Source: JAVWHX01 sp036639875
GTDB lineage: Bacteria; Bacillota_I; Bacilli_A; Erysipelotrichales; Coprobacillaceae
Direction of reading: 5' to 3'
Length of the DNA stretch: 62,315 nt
Assembly (NCBI GenBank): GCA_036639875.1
Contig: JAVWHX010000003.1
Coordinates: 1 to 62,315, forward strand
Every line of letters starts with the position of its first letter. The stretch's first letter is position 1. A program made the position numbers and the translations under genes. This document shows, in pieces, positions 9,030 through 18,039 of the stretch. The notes below the pieces were generated by a model, which saw only the letters and a list, made by a program, of their open reading frames with translations, ran no database searches and had not been told where the DNA came from.

Positions 9030-9429
9030 ATTCTTCATTCTTTACTTTAATTCTTGTTAGTGCTTTTCTTAAAGCCATTTCTGCTCTTAAGATATCTGTA
9101 TCTTCATCAGTTTTTTCTAATCTTGTTTCAGCACGCTTCTGTGCTTCTAATGCACGATTGATATCAATCTCTTCAGGTGATTCAATAGCATTTGCAATAA
9201 TTGTTGTTTCATTTACACCAACATAAACAAAGCCACCTGCAATAGCGAAATACTTTCTTTCACCATCTTCAATATAATTCATATCTGATATAGCAAGTGC
9301 ACTTGCTAGGGGTAAATGATTTGCAAGGATACCCATTTGTCCAGATGTTGCTCTTATATTCAGCATTTCAATATTTGTTTCTTTGTAGATTCCTTTAGGT
9401 GTAACAATCTTGAGTTTAAACGGCTTCAT
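9028..9429 (-). CDS. atpC: F-type ATP synthase epsilon subunit
   Basis: Central-stalk subunit of F1 that contacts gamma and the c-ring and can inhibit ATP hydrolysis. 133 residues, the normal length. The N-terminal beta-sandwich begins FKLKIVTPKGIYKE and has the typical GQMGILANHLPLASAL segment. The C-terminal helical hairpin (about 88-133) is present (INRALEAQKRAETRL). It overlaps the end of atpD by 14 bp and is the last gene before the operon terminator. Confidence 0.96.
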   Translation of the reverse strand: MKPFKLKIVTPKGIYKETNIEMLNIRATSGQMGILANHLPLASALAISDMNYIEDGERKYFAIAGGFVYVGVNETTIIANAIESPEEIDINRALEAQKRAETRLEKTDEDTDILRAEMALRKALTRIKVKNEE

Positions 9430-10825
9430 GATCTAAAGTCTTTGCCTTTTCAATCGCTTCTTCAATAGAACCTACATTATGAAATGCTTGTTCTGGTAAA
9501 TGATCCCATTTACCATCTAAGATTTCTTTAAATCCTTTTATTGTATCATCAACACGGACATATTTTCCATCCATTCCTGTAAACTGACTAGCAACAGTAA
9601 ATGGTTGTGATAAATAATTACGAACACGTCTTGCTCTTGCAACAGTGATCTTATCATCTTCACTTAATTCATCCATACCTAGAATCGCAATAATATCTTG
9701 AAGTTCTTGGAATCTTTGTAAGATTTGTTGAACTCCATGTGCAACTTCATAATGAAGTTGTCCTACAATTAATGGATCAAGGGCTCTTGATGAAGAGTTT
9801 AATGGATCAACTGCTGGATATATTCCTAAAGCAGCAATTGAACGGTCAAGAACAACTTTTGCATCTAGATGAGCAAATGTTGTCGCTGGAGCAGGGTCAG
9901 TTAAGTCATCGGCTGGTACATAAACAGCTTGCACTGATGTAATTGAACCCTTCTTTGTTGATGTAATACGTTCTTGTAATTGTCCCATTTCAGTTGCTAG
10001 AGTTGGTTGATATCCAGCTTGTGAAGGAACACGTCCTAACAATGCTGAAACTTCTGAACCAGCTTGAGTAAAACGGAAAATATTATCAATAAATAATAAG
10101 ACATCTTGATTTTGTTCATCTCTGAAATATTCAGCCATTGTTAAACCTGTTAGACCAACTCTTAAACGTGATCCAGGCGGTTCGTTCATTTGACCAAAGA
10201 CAAGTGTTGTTTTGTTTAAAACACCACTTTCTTTCATTTCATAATATAAATCATTACCTTCTCTTGAACGTTCTCCAACTCCCGCAAATACAGAAAGTCC
10301 TCCATGTTCAGTCGCAATATTATTAATTAACTCTTGAATTAATACTGTCTTTCCTACTCCTGCACCACCAAATAAACCGATCTTTCCACCTTTAATATAT
10401 GGACAGATTAAATCAATAACTTTAATTCCTGTTTCAAGAATTTCAGTTTCAGTTCTTTGTTGTGCATAAGTAGGTGCACTTCTATGAATTGGCATTTTCG
10501 TTACAGTCTCTGGTAACGCTTCTTTTTCATCAATTGGGTCACCTAAAACATTAAACATTCTTCCTAATGTTTCATTTCCCACAGGAACTCTAATAGGGTT
10601 CCCTGTATCAACTGCATCCAGTCCTCTTATTAACCCATCAGTTGGTCCCATTGCTATACAACGGACTGTATCATCACCAATATGTTGAGCAACTTCTACA
10701 GTTAATGGTATACCTTGATTATCTATTTCAATTGCTGTATTTAATGATGGTAAATGATCATTATCAAAGACAATATCAACTACTGGTCCAACAGCACGTA
10801 CAATTTTACCTATATTTTTAGACAT
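9416..10825 (-). CDS. atpD: F-type ATP synthase beta subunit
   Basis: Catalytic F1 subunit, 469 residues. Seen: the Walker A loop GGAGVGKTVL at about 155-164, the catalytic Glu in GERSREGNDLY, Walker B in VLLFIDNIFRF, and the PPGSRLRVGLTGLTMAEYFR segment. The DELSEDD motif of the C-terminal domain is the usual DELSEED with Glu replaced by Asp at the last acidic position. It follows atpG by 14 bp with a good ribosome site (GGAGGTG). Confidence 0.98.
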   Translation of the reverse strand: MSKNIGKIVRAVGPVVDIVFDNDHLPSLNTAIEIDNQGIPLTVEVAQHIGDDTVRCIAMGPTDGLIRGLDAVDTGNPIRVPVGNETLGRMFNVLGDPIDEKEALPETVTKMPIHRSAPTYAQQRTETEILETGIKVIDLICPYIKGGKIGLFGGAGVGKTVLIQELINNIATEHGGLSVFAGVGERSREGNDLYYEMKESGVLNKTTLVFGQMNEPPGSRLRVGLTGLTMAEYFRDEQNQDVLLFIDNIFRFTQAGSEVSALLGRVPSQAGYQPTLATEMGQLQERITSTKKGSITSVQAVYVPADDLTDPAPATTFAHLDAKVVLDRSIAALGIYPAVDPLNSSSRALDPLIVGQLHYEVAHGVQQILQRFQELQDIIAILGMDELSEDDKITVARARRVRNYLSQPFTVASQFTGMDGKYVRVDDTIKGFKEILDGKWDHLPEQAFHNVGSIEEAIEKAKTLDHEAV

Positions 10826-10839
10826 AATGCACCTCCTTC

Positions 10840-11691
10840 TTATTGAGCATTCGCTCCAGCAACAATTTCAGATATTTCATTTGTTATTGCTGTTTGTCTT
10901 GCTTGGTTGTATTTCAATAATAAATCTTCTATTAATTCTTCAGCATTATCAGTGGCATTTTCCATAGACATTCTTCTTGCTGCATTTTCACTAGTTACAG
11001 ATTCAATCAAATATCCATAAATCACTGATTGTAAATACATTGGTATCAAATGATTTAAAACATCATTTGCACTTGGTTCAAAAATAGTAAACTTTTTAGA
11101 AACTTCAATCCCTTCAAAATCACTCGTATCAACAGGTAATAAAGTGATGACTTTAGGTGTAAAAGTTAAGTTATTGACAAACTGTGTATAAAGAATCTTA
11201 ATCTCAGCTATCTCTTGTTTCTTATACAACCTTGTTAATTCACCAACCAATGTCACAATCTCTTTAAATTCTAATGTACTATTTAAATCTAAATAAGAAT
11301 GATTATATTCAACATGTCTATGATTCAAATAAGATGCTCCCTTATTTCCAATCATATAAACAATATCATGATCTTGAATTTCACTCGCTACTGTTTTTAA
11401 TACATTTGCATTATAACCACCACATAACCCTAAACTAGAAGTAATAACAATATAAACTGTCTTTCCTTCTTCATTAATCTTTAAATAAGGATTATCAATC
11501 ATTCCTTGATTACTCGTTAATATTTCTGCAACAGTTTCTCTTACCTTACTATAATAAGGTTTTAATTCATCTAATTGATTTCTTGTTTTTCTCAATTTAG
11601 AAGTCGCAACAAGTTGCATTGCTTTTGTAATCTTTTTTGTAGATTCAACAGATTTAATTCGTCTTTTAATAGACTGCATATTACTAGGCAT
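10840..11691 (-). CDS. atpG: F-type ATP synthase gamma subunit
   Basis: Rotor shaft of F1, 283 residues. The N-terminal helix carries IKRRIKSVESTKKITKAMQL and the C-terminal helix carries RMSMENATDNAEELI, the two coiled-coil ends that turn inside the alpha3beta3 ring. The middle Rossmann-like part holds the conserved SSLGLCGGYN. It lies 6 bp after atpA in the operon. Confidence 0.97.
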   Translation of the reverse strand: MPSNMQSIKRRIKSVESTKKITKAMQLVATSKLRKTRNQLDELKPYYSKVRETVAEILTSNQGMIDNPYLKINEEGKTVYIVITSSLGLCGGYNANVLKTVASEIQDHDIVYMIGNKGASYLNHRHVEYNHSYLDLNSTLEFKEIVTLVGELTRLYKKQEIAEIKILYTQFVNNLTFTPKVITLLPVDTSDFEGIEVSKKFTIFEPSANDVLNHLIPMYLQSVIYGYLIESVTSENAARRMSMENATDNAEELIEDLLLKYNQARQTAITNEISEIVAGANAQ

Positions 11692-11697
11692 AATAAT

Positions 11698-13230
11698 CTA
11701 TCCTTCCACATTCACTTTTAAGAATCTATCTACAAAAGCTTTCATAATCTCTTTTAATTGAATTGTCAATTCATCACTAATAACTTTATTTGTGTGAATA
11801 TCTTCAATAATATCATTATGATTTAATTTCATTTCTTCATATAATTCATTAACAAAAGCTGTTATCTTTTTAACAGGAATAGTTCTTGTAAAACCATTCT
11901 TTAAAGCAAATAAAGAAATCACTTGTTCTTCTACAGTACGTGGTGAATATTGTGCTTGCTTTAAAACTTCACGAACTTTTTCACCATGATCTAATGTTGC
12001 TTTTGTAGCAGCATCCAAATCACTACCAAATTGAGCAAATGCTTGCATTTCAGCAAATTGTGCAAGTTCAAGTTTTAATGAACCTGATACTTGTTTCATA
12101 GCTTTAATCTGAGCTGATGAACCAACACGACTTACTGATAATCCAGTATCAATTGCTGGTCTAAATCCTGAATTGAATAAATCTTGTTGTAAGAAGATTT
12201 GTCCATCAGTAATAGAAATAACATTTGTTGGAATATATGCAGAAATATCTCCTGCTTGTGTTTCAATGATTGGTAAAGCGGTGATAGAACCACCACCATG
12301 TTCTTCATTTAAACGACATGCTCTTTCAAGTAATCTTGAATGTAAATAGAAAACATCTCCTGGATAAGCTTCACGTCCTGGTGGTCTTTTTAATAATAAA
12401 GACACTGTACGATAAGCTACCGCATGTTTAGATAAATCATCATAAACAATCAAAACATCTTTCCCTTGATCTAACCATTCTTCAGCTATTGCACATCCTG
12501 CATAAGGGGCAATATATTGAATTGGTGCTAACTCACTCGCTCCAGCAGCAACAATTGTTGTATAATCCATTGCTCCACCTTTACGTAGTTTTTCAACAAT
12601 TTGTGCAACTGTTGAATTCTTTTGTCCTATAGCTACATAAACACAATATATATTTTGATCCTTTTGATTTAAAATTGTATCAATAGCAATCGCTGTTTTA
12701 CCAGTTTGTCTATCCCCAATTATTAATTCACGTTGACCTCTTCCAATTGGAATAATAGCATCTATTGAAGTAATCCCTGTTTGTAAAGGTTGATCAACAG
12801 ATTTTCTTGTCATAACTCCACTTGCAACTCTTTCAACTGGTCTAAACTTTTGAGAAGTAATACTTCCTTGTCCATCAATAGCTTGACCCAAAGGATTCAC
12901 AACACGACCAAGTAATTCATCACCTACAGGTACTTCAATAATCTTACCTGTACGTTTTACTTCATCGCCTTCTTTAATTGTCGCTTCACTTCCTAATAAT
13001 ACAGCACCAACACTATCTTCTTCTAAGTTCATAACCATACCATATACATCATCAGGAAATAATAATAATTCACCTAACATGGCATTATCTAACCCATGAA
13101 CCAATGAAACACCATCACCTACAGTAATAACAGTTCCAACATCTTTAGATTCAATTTGATTATTATAGTGTTTAATCTGTTCTTTAATTAATGCACTAAT
13201 TTCATCTGGTCTTAGATCCACTACCTTCAC
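11698..13230 (-). CDS. atpA: F-type ATP synthase alpha subunit
   Basis: Non-catalytic nucleotide-binding F1 subunit, 510 residues. The Walker A is GDRQTGKTAI, with Q at the position usual for alpha. The signal PGREAYPGDVFYLHSRLLERA and the Arg-finger region TGLSVSRVGSSAQ are intact. It starts directly after atpH with no gap, which suggests coupled translation. Confidence 0.98.
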   Translation of the reverse strand: MKVVDLRPDEISALIKEQIKHYNNQIESKDVGTVITVGDGVSLVHGLDNAMLGELLLFPDDVYGMVMNLEEDSVGAVLLGSEATIKEGDEVKRTGKIIEVPVGDELLGRVVNPLGQAIDGQGSITSQKFRPVERVASGVMTRKSVDQPLQTGITSIDAIIPIGRGQRELIIGDRQTGKTAIAIDTILNQKDQNIYCVYVAIGQKNSTVAQIVEKLRKGGAMDYTTIVAAGASELAPIQYIAPYAGCAIAEEWLDQGKDVLIVYDDLSKHAVAYRTVSLLLKRPPGREAYPGDVFYLHSRLLERACRLNEEHGGGSITALPIIETQAGDISAYIPTNVISITDGQIFLQQDLFNSGFRPAIDTGLSVSRVGSSAQIKAMKQVSGSLKLELAQFAEMQAFAQFGSDLDAATKATLDHGEKVREVLKQAQYSPRTVEEQVISLFALKNGFTRTIPVKKITAFVNELYEEMKLNHNDIIEDIHTNKVISDELTIQLKEIMKAFVDRFLKVNVEG

Positions 13231-13761
13231 CTACTTTCTTAAGAGTTCTCTTTTTAATGATTCTAATTTATAAGAAAGTGAATCATCATAAATATGATTA
13301 TCAATCTCTACTTTAATTCCACCAATCAAAGATTCATCTTTAACCATACGTAACTTAACTTTCTTTTCAACCTTTTGACTCATCGCACTTTCAATCTTTA
13401 CTAACTCATCTTGACTTAACTCATAAGCACTATAAACCTTACCTATCTTAATTCCAAAATAATCATTACATAAAGATTCAAAGCAATCACAAATCCCATT
13501 AATATATCTCATTCTTCTTTTCTTAATCAATAACATTAAAAAATTAAAAACATAAGTTGATACCTGATTTTGAAAACTCTTTTTCAAAACATCTATTTTT
13601 ATATCATCTAAAAGAGCAACATGACTAAAGAATTTAACCAAAGATTCATCTTTAAAAACTTCTTGGACTTTTAACATATCCTTTTGATAAGTTTCTACAG
13701 ACTTCTCTTCTTTTGCTAAATCAAATAATGATTCAGCATAACAATTAGAAATGATATCCAT
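13231..13761 (-). CDS. atpH: F-type ATP synthase delta subunit
   Basis: Peripheral-stalk subunit joining F1 to the b subunits, 176 residues. The N-terminal helical domain begins with ISNCYAESLFDLAKEE, and the C-terminal LIGGIKVEIDNHIYDDSLSYKL is the family signature near the end. Its start overlaps the last base of atpF, as is common in Firmicute operons. Confidence 0.95.
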   Translation of the reverse strand: MDIISNCYAESLFDLAKEEKSVETYQKDMLKVQEVFKDESLVKFFSHVALLDDIKIDVLKKSFQNQVSTYVFNFLMLLIKKRRMRYINGICDCFESLCNDYFGIKIGKVYSAYELSQDELVKIESAMSQKVEKKVKLRMVKDESLIGGIKVEIDNHIYDDSLSYKLESLKRELLRK

Positions 13762-14264
13762 TAATTCACAACCTTCTCAACAAATTCTTCTACCATTTGT
13801 TGATTTTCTTTTGTATTCATTTCTTTATGAATAACTTTACTTGCAACTTCAATTGCAATATTAACCATTTCTTCTCTCATTTCCTCTTTAGCTTGTTGTT
13901 TATCAGCTTCAATTTCTTTTTGAGCTTGTTCAATCTTACTTGTTGCCTCTTTCTTAGCATCAACAATAATTTGATCATGTAACTTTAAAGCATCATTCTT
14001 TGCTCTTTCCACAATATCACGATATTCACTCGCTGAAAGACGAGCTTGTTTCTCACTATCCATCATTAATAACTTAGCTTTTTCATTAGCAAGCGTAGCT
14101 TCATTCATTTGTGTTTCAATGAAATCTGCTCGTTTTGTAAAATAAGCTTGAACAGGAACCCATAAGAATTTCTTAAATAAAAGAAATAAGACTCCTGTTG
14201 ACAACAACTGAATAATGATTGTTGTGATATTAGGGAATAACTTAGAAGCAATATCTATACTCAT
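13761..14264 (-). CDS. atpF: F-type ATP synthase b subunit
   Basis: Stator subunit, 167 residues, with one N-terminal membrane helix at about 13-32 (IIIQLLSTGVLFLLFKKFLW). A long Lys/Glu/Ala-rich helix then runs to the C-terminus and forms the right-handed coiled-coil stalk. It is preceded by GGAGGAA and lies 24 bp after atpE. Confidence 0.95.
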   Translation of the reverse strand: MSIDIASKLFPNITTIIIQLLSTGVLFLLFKKFLWVPVQAYFTKRADFIETQMNEATLANEKAKLLMMDSEKQARLSASEYRDIVERAKNDALKLHDQIIVDAKKEATSKIEQAQKEIEADKQQAKEEMREEMVNIAIEVASKVIHKEMNTKENQQMVEEFVEKVVN

Positions 14265-14288
14265 TATTATTCCTCCTTAGTTAATTTC

Positions 14289-14531
14289 TTATAAATACAT
14301 CATTGGGAATACGAACATTAATAACAATGATATTAATAACCCATAAATAGCTGCTGTTTCAGTTAATCCGATACCAAGAATCATCATAGTACGAATTTTA
14401 CCTTCCATTTCAGGATTTCTAGCTAATGCTTCTACTGCTTTACCAGCACAAATCCCTTCTCCAATTCCTGTTCCTAAACCTGCACATACTGCAATACCTG
14501 CTCCGATTGCAACTAAACCTAAATCTGTCAT
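14289..14531 (-). CDS. atpE: F-type ATP synthase c subunit, predicted Na+-binding two-carboxylate type
   Basis: Rotor-ring proteolipid, 80 residues, two membrane helices joined by the polar ARNPE loop. The ion site is unusual for a Firmicute. Helix 1 has Glu25 in the Gly-rich GTGIGEGICAG segment, and helix 2 has Glu58-Thr59 with Tyr63 (LTETAAIYG). The Glu25-Glu58 spacing of 33 equals Gln32-Glu65 of the Na+ rotor of Ilyobacter tartaricus. A Glu at position 32 is the two-carboxylate motif described for the Fusobacterium nucleatum Na+ c-ring. So Na+ coupling is predicted, not shown. Confidence 0.95.
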   Translation of the reverse strand: MTDLGLVAIGAGIAVCAGLGTGIGEGICAGKAVEALARNPEMEGKIRTMMILGIGLTETAAIYGLLISLLLMFVFPMMYL

Positions 14532-14585
14532 TTTTTATTCCTCCGTTTATTTTTTTATTTATATCCAAACTGTTATAAGTTAAGA

Positions 14586-15251
14586 TTAATCTTCATTTTC
14601 CATCATAATTAAGATAGAAGACAGTGTCACAAAGACAACTGTTTGTATAACACCAGCAAACACATCAAAATATGCATGTAATAAAGGTGCTAAAATTGGT
14701 CCTAAGACATTGATATCTCCAAATAAAAAGCTAGATAACCACGCTGTAAATGTATATACTAGTGACATTAAAATTGTTCCACTTAATATATTTCCAAAGA
14801 TACGGAATGATATAGAGATTAGTGGTGATAATGTACTTAATATATTTGTTGGTGGCCATACAACATCTTTTATATAATGTCCAATTCCTTTTTTCTTAAT
14901 TGCATTGTATTGAATTAAGATAAAAGTAATCGCCGTCATTGTTAATGTTATTGAATAGTTAGATGTTGGTGAATCAAATGCAAACAATCCACTAATATTA
15001 CATATCAATAAATAACAAAATAACATTGCAAAGTAAGGAAAATAATTTGCTTCAAACTTACTTGGCATTATTGACTTCAAATAGTTATAAATCATTTCTA
15101 CGCCTGTTTCTACAACCAATACAATTCCCTTAGGTCTTTTTGTTGCATCAGCAACAGCTACTTTTCTACCAGCATAAACAAAGAATATTCCTAAGGTTGC
15201 CATAATAATTAAAGAAAATACTAACTCAGGCTGAAGAACAATATCAATCAT
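14586..15251 (-). CDS. atpB: F-type ATP synthase a subunit
   Basis: Membrane stator subunit that forms the ion half-channels, 221 residues with about five or six helices. The essential Arg lies in ISFRIFGNILSGTIL, the conserved aR of helix 5. The C-terminal helix has YFDVFAGVIQTVVFVTLSSI. It directly follows the small atpI gene with no gap and precedes atpE by 54 bp. Confidence 0.96.
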   Translation of the reverse strand: MIDIVLQPELVFSLIIMATLGIFFVYAGRKVAVADATKRPKGIVLVVETGVEMIYNYLKSIMPSKFEANYFPYFAMLFCYLLICNISGLFAFDSPTSNYSITLTMTAITFILIQYNAIKKKGIGHYIKDVVWPPTNILSTLSPLISISFRIFGNILSGTILMSLVYTFTAWLSSFLFGDINVLGPILAPLLHAYFDVFAGVIQTVVFVTLSSILIMMENED

Positions 15252-15629
15252 CTACTTCATCTCCTCCTTTCTTGTATAATATGTCAACCAATATATTGTT
15301 ATTTGAATAACAAGATATCCTATAAAAACTCCTGCTATGTTTATAAAATCTTTAAATATAATACTTAATGCAAAACCAGCTATCCAAAGTATCATCTTTG
15401 CAATAAACATAACAATCACAATCATAACGTTATTACCACTTTTTAAGATCAAATCACTAGAATAAATAGTCATCATAAAATTCACATAACTCACTATATA
15501 TCCCATAACCAATCCAATTGGATAAGCAATACTCTTTAAAAGTACTCCAATTATACAAAAAATGAGTAGTATGAAGAGAAACGTCTTTCTTGATTCAACT
15601 TGCACATCTCTCTCATTCATATTACTCAC
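15252..15629 (-). CDS. ATP synthase-associated small membrane protein (AtpI-like)
   Basis: 125 residues with four predicted membrane helices (about 16-36, 38-58, 70-92, 95-115) and charged ends. The position as first gene of the ATP synthase operon and the topology fit the AtpI/UncI group, which helps c-ring assembly and has been linked to cation supply. Sequence conservation in this group is weak, so the call rests on context. It is transcribed from the promoter at 15655-15683, with GGAGTG as ribosome site. Confidence 0.75.
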   Translation of the reverse strand: MSNMNERDVQVESRKTFLFILLIFCIIGVLLKSIAYPIGLVMGYIVSYVNFMMTIYSSDLILKSGNNVMIVIVMFIAKMILWIAGFALSIIFKDFINIAGVFIGYLVIQITIYWLTYYTRKEEMK

Positions 15630-15654
15630 TCCTTCTTGTTGACGTATTACACCA

Positions 15655-15683
15655 ATTATATCGCGTCATCTACATCTTGACAA
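15655..15683 (-). promoter_or_regulatory. SigmaA promoter of the ATP synthase operon
   Basis: On the minus strand TTGTCA (15678-15683), a 17-bp spacer, then TATAAT (15655-15660), placed 26 bp before the first gene of the operon. This is the closest match to consensus in this part of the window. Confidence 0.8.
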
Positions 15684-15718
15684 CATTTTTATCTAAAGTA
15701 TCCCTTGTTTTAAAAGAC

Positions 15719-16345
15719 TTATTCATCAGTCCCAAACAAACGATCTCCAGCATCACCTAATCCAGGTACGATATATCCTTTTTCATTTAACTTCTCATCA
15801 ACTGCTGCAATAATTAAATCAACATCAGGATGATCTCTTTCAATAACCTCAATACCTTCAGGAGCAGCAACTAAACATGCAAGTTTAATAAACTTTGCTC
15901 CTCTTTTTTTAATATTTTCAATTGCTGCTGAAGCACTCCCTCCAGTTGCTAACATTGGATCTACAACGATCACATCAGCACTATCTAAGCAAGATGGGAA
16001 CTTAGCATAATATTCTTCTGGTTCTAATGTTTCTTCATTTCTTGCCATTCCAATATGTCCAACTTTCGCAGTTGGAACAATCGCTTTAAATCCATCTACC
16101 AATCCAAGTCCAGCTCTAAGAATAGGAACCAATATAACTGGTCTCACTAATTCTTTTCCTGTCATTGGACATATCGGCGTTACGATTTCTATATTCTTAA
16201 TTGGTAAACTCTTCGTAACTTCATAAGCCATTAACATTGCTATTTCATCTAAATTTTGTCTAAATTCTTTTGTTTTTGTTTCCTTACATCTCATAATTGT
16301 TAATTTATGTTCAATTAATGGATGATTCAATATTGTTGTTGCCAT
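15719..16345 (-). CDS. upp: Uracil phosphoribosyltransferase
   Basis: Salvages uracil to UMP using PRPP. 208 residues, full length. The PRPP loop reads VVDPMLATGGSA and the uracil-binding C-terminal region has GYIVPGLGDAGDRLFG. It is the last gene of the sua5-rpiB-glyA-upp block, 10 bp after glyA and just upstream of the ATP synthase promoter, an arrangement common in Firmicutes. Confidence 0.97.
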   Translation of the reverse strand: MATTILNHPLIEHKLTIMRCKETKTKEFRQNLDEIAMLMAYEVTKSLPIKNIEIVTPICPMTGKELVRPVILVPILRAGLGLVDGFKAIVPTAKVGHIGMARNEETLEPEEYYAKFPSCLDSADVIVVDPMLATGGSASAAIENIKKRGAKFIKLACLVAAPEGIEVIERDHPDVDLIIAAVDEKLNEKGYIVPGLGDAGDRLFGTDE

Positions 16346-16355
16346 AATATGCCTC

Positions 16356-17597
16356 CTATTTGATATATGTCTTTCCTTGATACATTGTCACTTTATCAGT
16401 TAATGCTTTGACTCTTTTTCTACATTCTGCTTTTAATTCATCAGTTTCTTCATTCTTTAAACAATAAGCAATAATCTTACCAACTTCTCTAAAATCTTCT
16501 TCATTAAATCCCTTTGTTGTCATAGCTGGTGTTCCAACACGAATACCACTTGCTTTAAAAGGTTTTTCAGTATCAAAAGGAATCGCATTCTTATTTGCAG
16601 TAATATTAATTTCATCTAAAATTCTTTCTGCTTTTTTACCACTAATCCCACAACTTGCTTTCACATCAATTAATAATAAATGATTATCTGTTCCTCCAGT
16701 AACCAATCTAAAATTTTCTTCTTTTAAAGATTCTTCTAATGCTTTTGTATTCTTAATAATTTGTGCAGCATAATCTTTAAACTCTGGTTGTAATGCTTCT
16801 AAGAAACAAGCAGCCTTTGCTGCAATAATATGCATTAAAGGTCCACCTTGCATACCAGGGAAAACAGCTCTATCAATATCAGCAGCAAATTGTTCTTTAC
16901 ACATAATCACACCACCACGAGGTCCTCTTAATGTCTTATGTGTCGTTGTTGTCACAATATCAGCATGTGGGAATGGTGAAGGATGTAATCCAGCAGCCAC
17001 TAGTCCAGCAATATGTGCCATATCAACCATAAACAATGCTCCATTATCATGTGCAATTTTAGCCATCAATTCAAAATCAATAATTCTTGAATATGCACTT
17101 GCTCCAGCAACAACTAATTTAGGTTTAACTTCTTCAACTTTCTTCTTAAAAACATCATAATCAATCATTTCTGTTTCTTTATCAACACCATAACTATAGA
17201 AATCATAATTCAATCCTGAGAAGTTTAACGGATGCCCATGAGTCAAATGTCCACCATCAGCCAAAGACATTCCTAATACCTTATCACCATGTTGTAATAA
17301 AGCAAGATAAACAGCAGTATTTGCTTGAGCACCAGAATGAGGTTGAACATTTGCATACTCACAACCAAATAACTCTTTTAATCTTTCTTGCGCTAAAGTC
17401 TCAACTTCATCTACAAATTGACATCCACCATAATATCTTTTACCAGGATATCCTTCAGCATATTTATTTGTTAAAACAGTTCCTGCTAATTCTAATATTT
17501 GTTCAGAAACAAAGTTTTCTGAAGCAATTAATTCAATATTATTTCTTTGTCTATTTAACTCTCTTTCAACACTTTCAAAGACTTCTGTATCTCTCAT
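16356..17597 (-). CDS. glyA: Serine hydroxymethyltransferase
   Basis: PLP enzyme that converts serine and tetrahydrofolate to glycine and methylene-tetrahydrofolate. 413 residues. The PLP lysine is K221 in TTTTHKTLRGPRGG, and the folate/substrate segments ELIASENFVS and YAEGYPGKRYYGGC are intact. It starts one base after the rpiB stop codon, so the genes are co-translated in one operon. Confidence 0.98.
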   Translation of the reverse strand: MRDTEVFESVERELNRQRNNIELIASENFVSEQILELAGTVLTNKYAEGYPGKRYYGGCQFVDEVETLAQERLKELFGCEYANVQPHSGAQANTAVYLALLQHGDKVLGMSLADGGHLTHGHPLNFSGLNYDFYSYGVDKETEMIDYDVFKKKVEEVKPKLVVAGASAYSRIIDFELMAKIAHDNGALFMVDMAHIAGLVAAGLHPSPFPHADIVTTTTHKTLRGPRGGVIMCKEQFAADIDRAVFPGMQGGPLMHIIAAKAACFLEALQPEFKDYAAQIIKNTKALEESLKEENFRLVTGGTDNHLLLIDVKASCGISGKKAERILDEINITANKNAIPFDTEKPFKASGIRVGTPAMTTKGFNEEDFREVGKIIAYCLKNEETDELKAECRKRVKALTDKVTMYQGKTYIK

Positions 17598-17598
17598 T

Positions 17599-18039
17599 TT
17601 ATTCTTCCTCCAACTTCATCATCTTTGCTATTCTTAAATCATGACGTCCACCTTCATAATCAGTACTTAGCCATGCATTCATAACTTCAATTGCTAAACC
17701 TTCGCCAATAACTCTTTGACCCATTGCCATCATATTTGTATCATTATGTCCTCTTGTTGCTTTTGCACTAAAAACATCATGAATCAATGCACAACGAATT
17801 CCTTTCACTTTATTACATGTAATCGAAACACCAATACCTGTTCCACATACAACAACACCTTTATCACATTCACCACTCGCAACTGCCTTTGCAGCTTTTG
17901 AAGCATAATCAGGATAATCACAACTCTCTTCATTATAAGTTCCAAAATCCTCAACTTCATATCCTTGCTTTTTCATTTCTTCAATCAATACATTCTTTAA
18001 TTGTAGACCACCATGATCACATGCTACAGCTATCTTCAT
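17599..18039 (-). CDS. rpiB: Ribose-5-phosphate isomerase B
   Basis: Interconverts ribose-5-phosphate and ribulose-5-phosphate. 146 residues. The N-terminal phosphate loop ACDHGGLQLK, the catalytic Cys in VVCGTGIGVSI, and the HDVFSAKATRGHNDTNM segment are those of the RpiB/LacAB family. Pairing with glyA and upp favours RpiB over the galactose-6-phosphate isomerase subunits. The start overlaps the sua5 end by 4 bp. Confidence 0.95.
   Translation of the reverse strand: MKIAVACDHGGLQLKNVLIEEMKKQGYEVEDFGTYNEESCDYPDYASKAAKAVASGECDKGVVVCGTGIGVSITCNKVKGIRCALIHDVFSAKATRGHNDTNMMAMGQRVIGEGLAIEVMNAWLSTDYEGGRHDLRIAKMMKLEEE

Noticed and set aside
8685..9050. 121-codon plus-strand open frame over the coiled-coil and atpC 3' ends
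   Set aside because: Leu/Ile-rich antisense shadow of minus-strand genes, no ribosome site, and it crosses a terminator.
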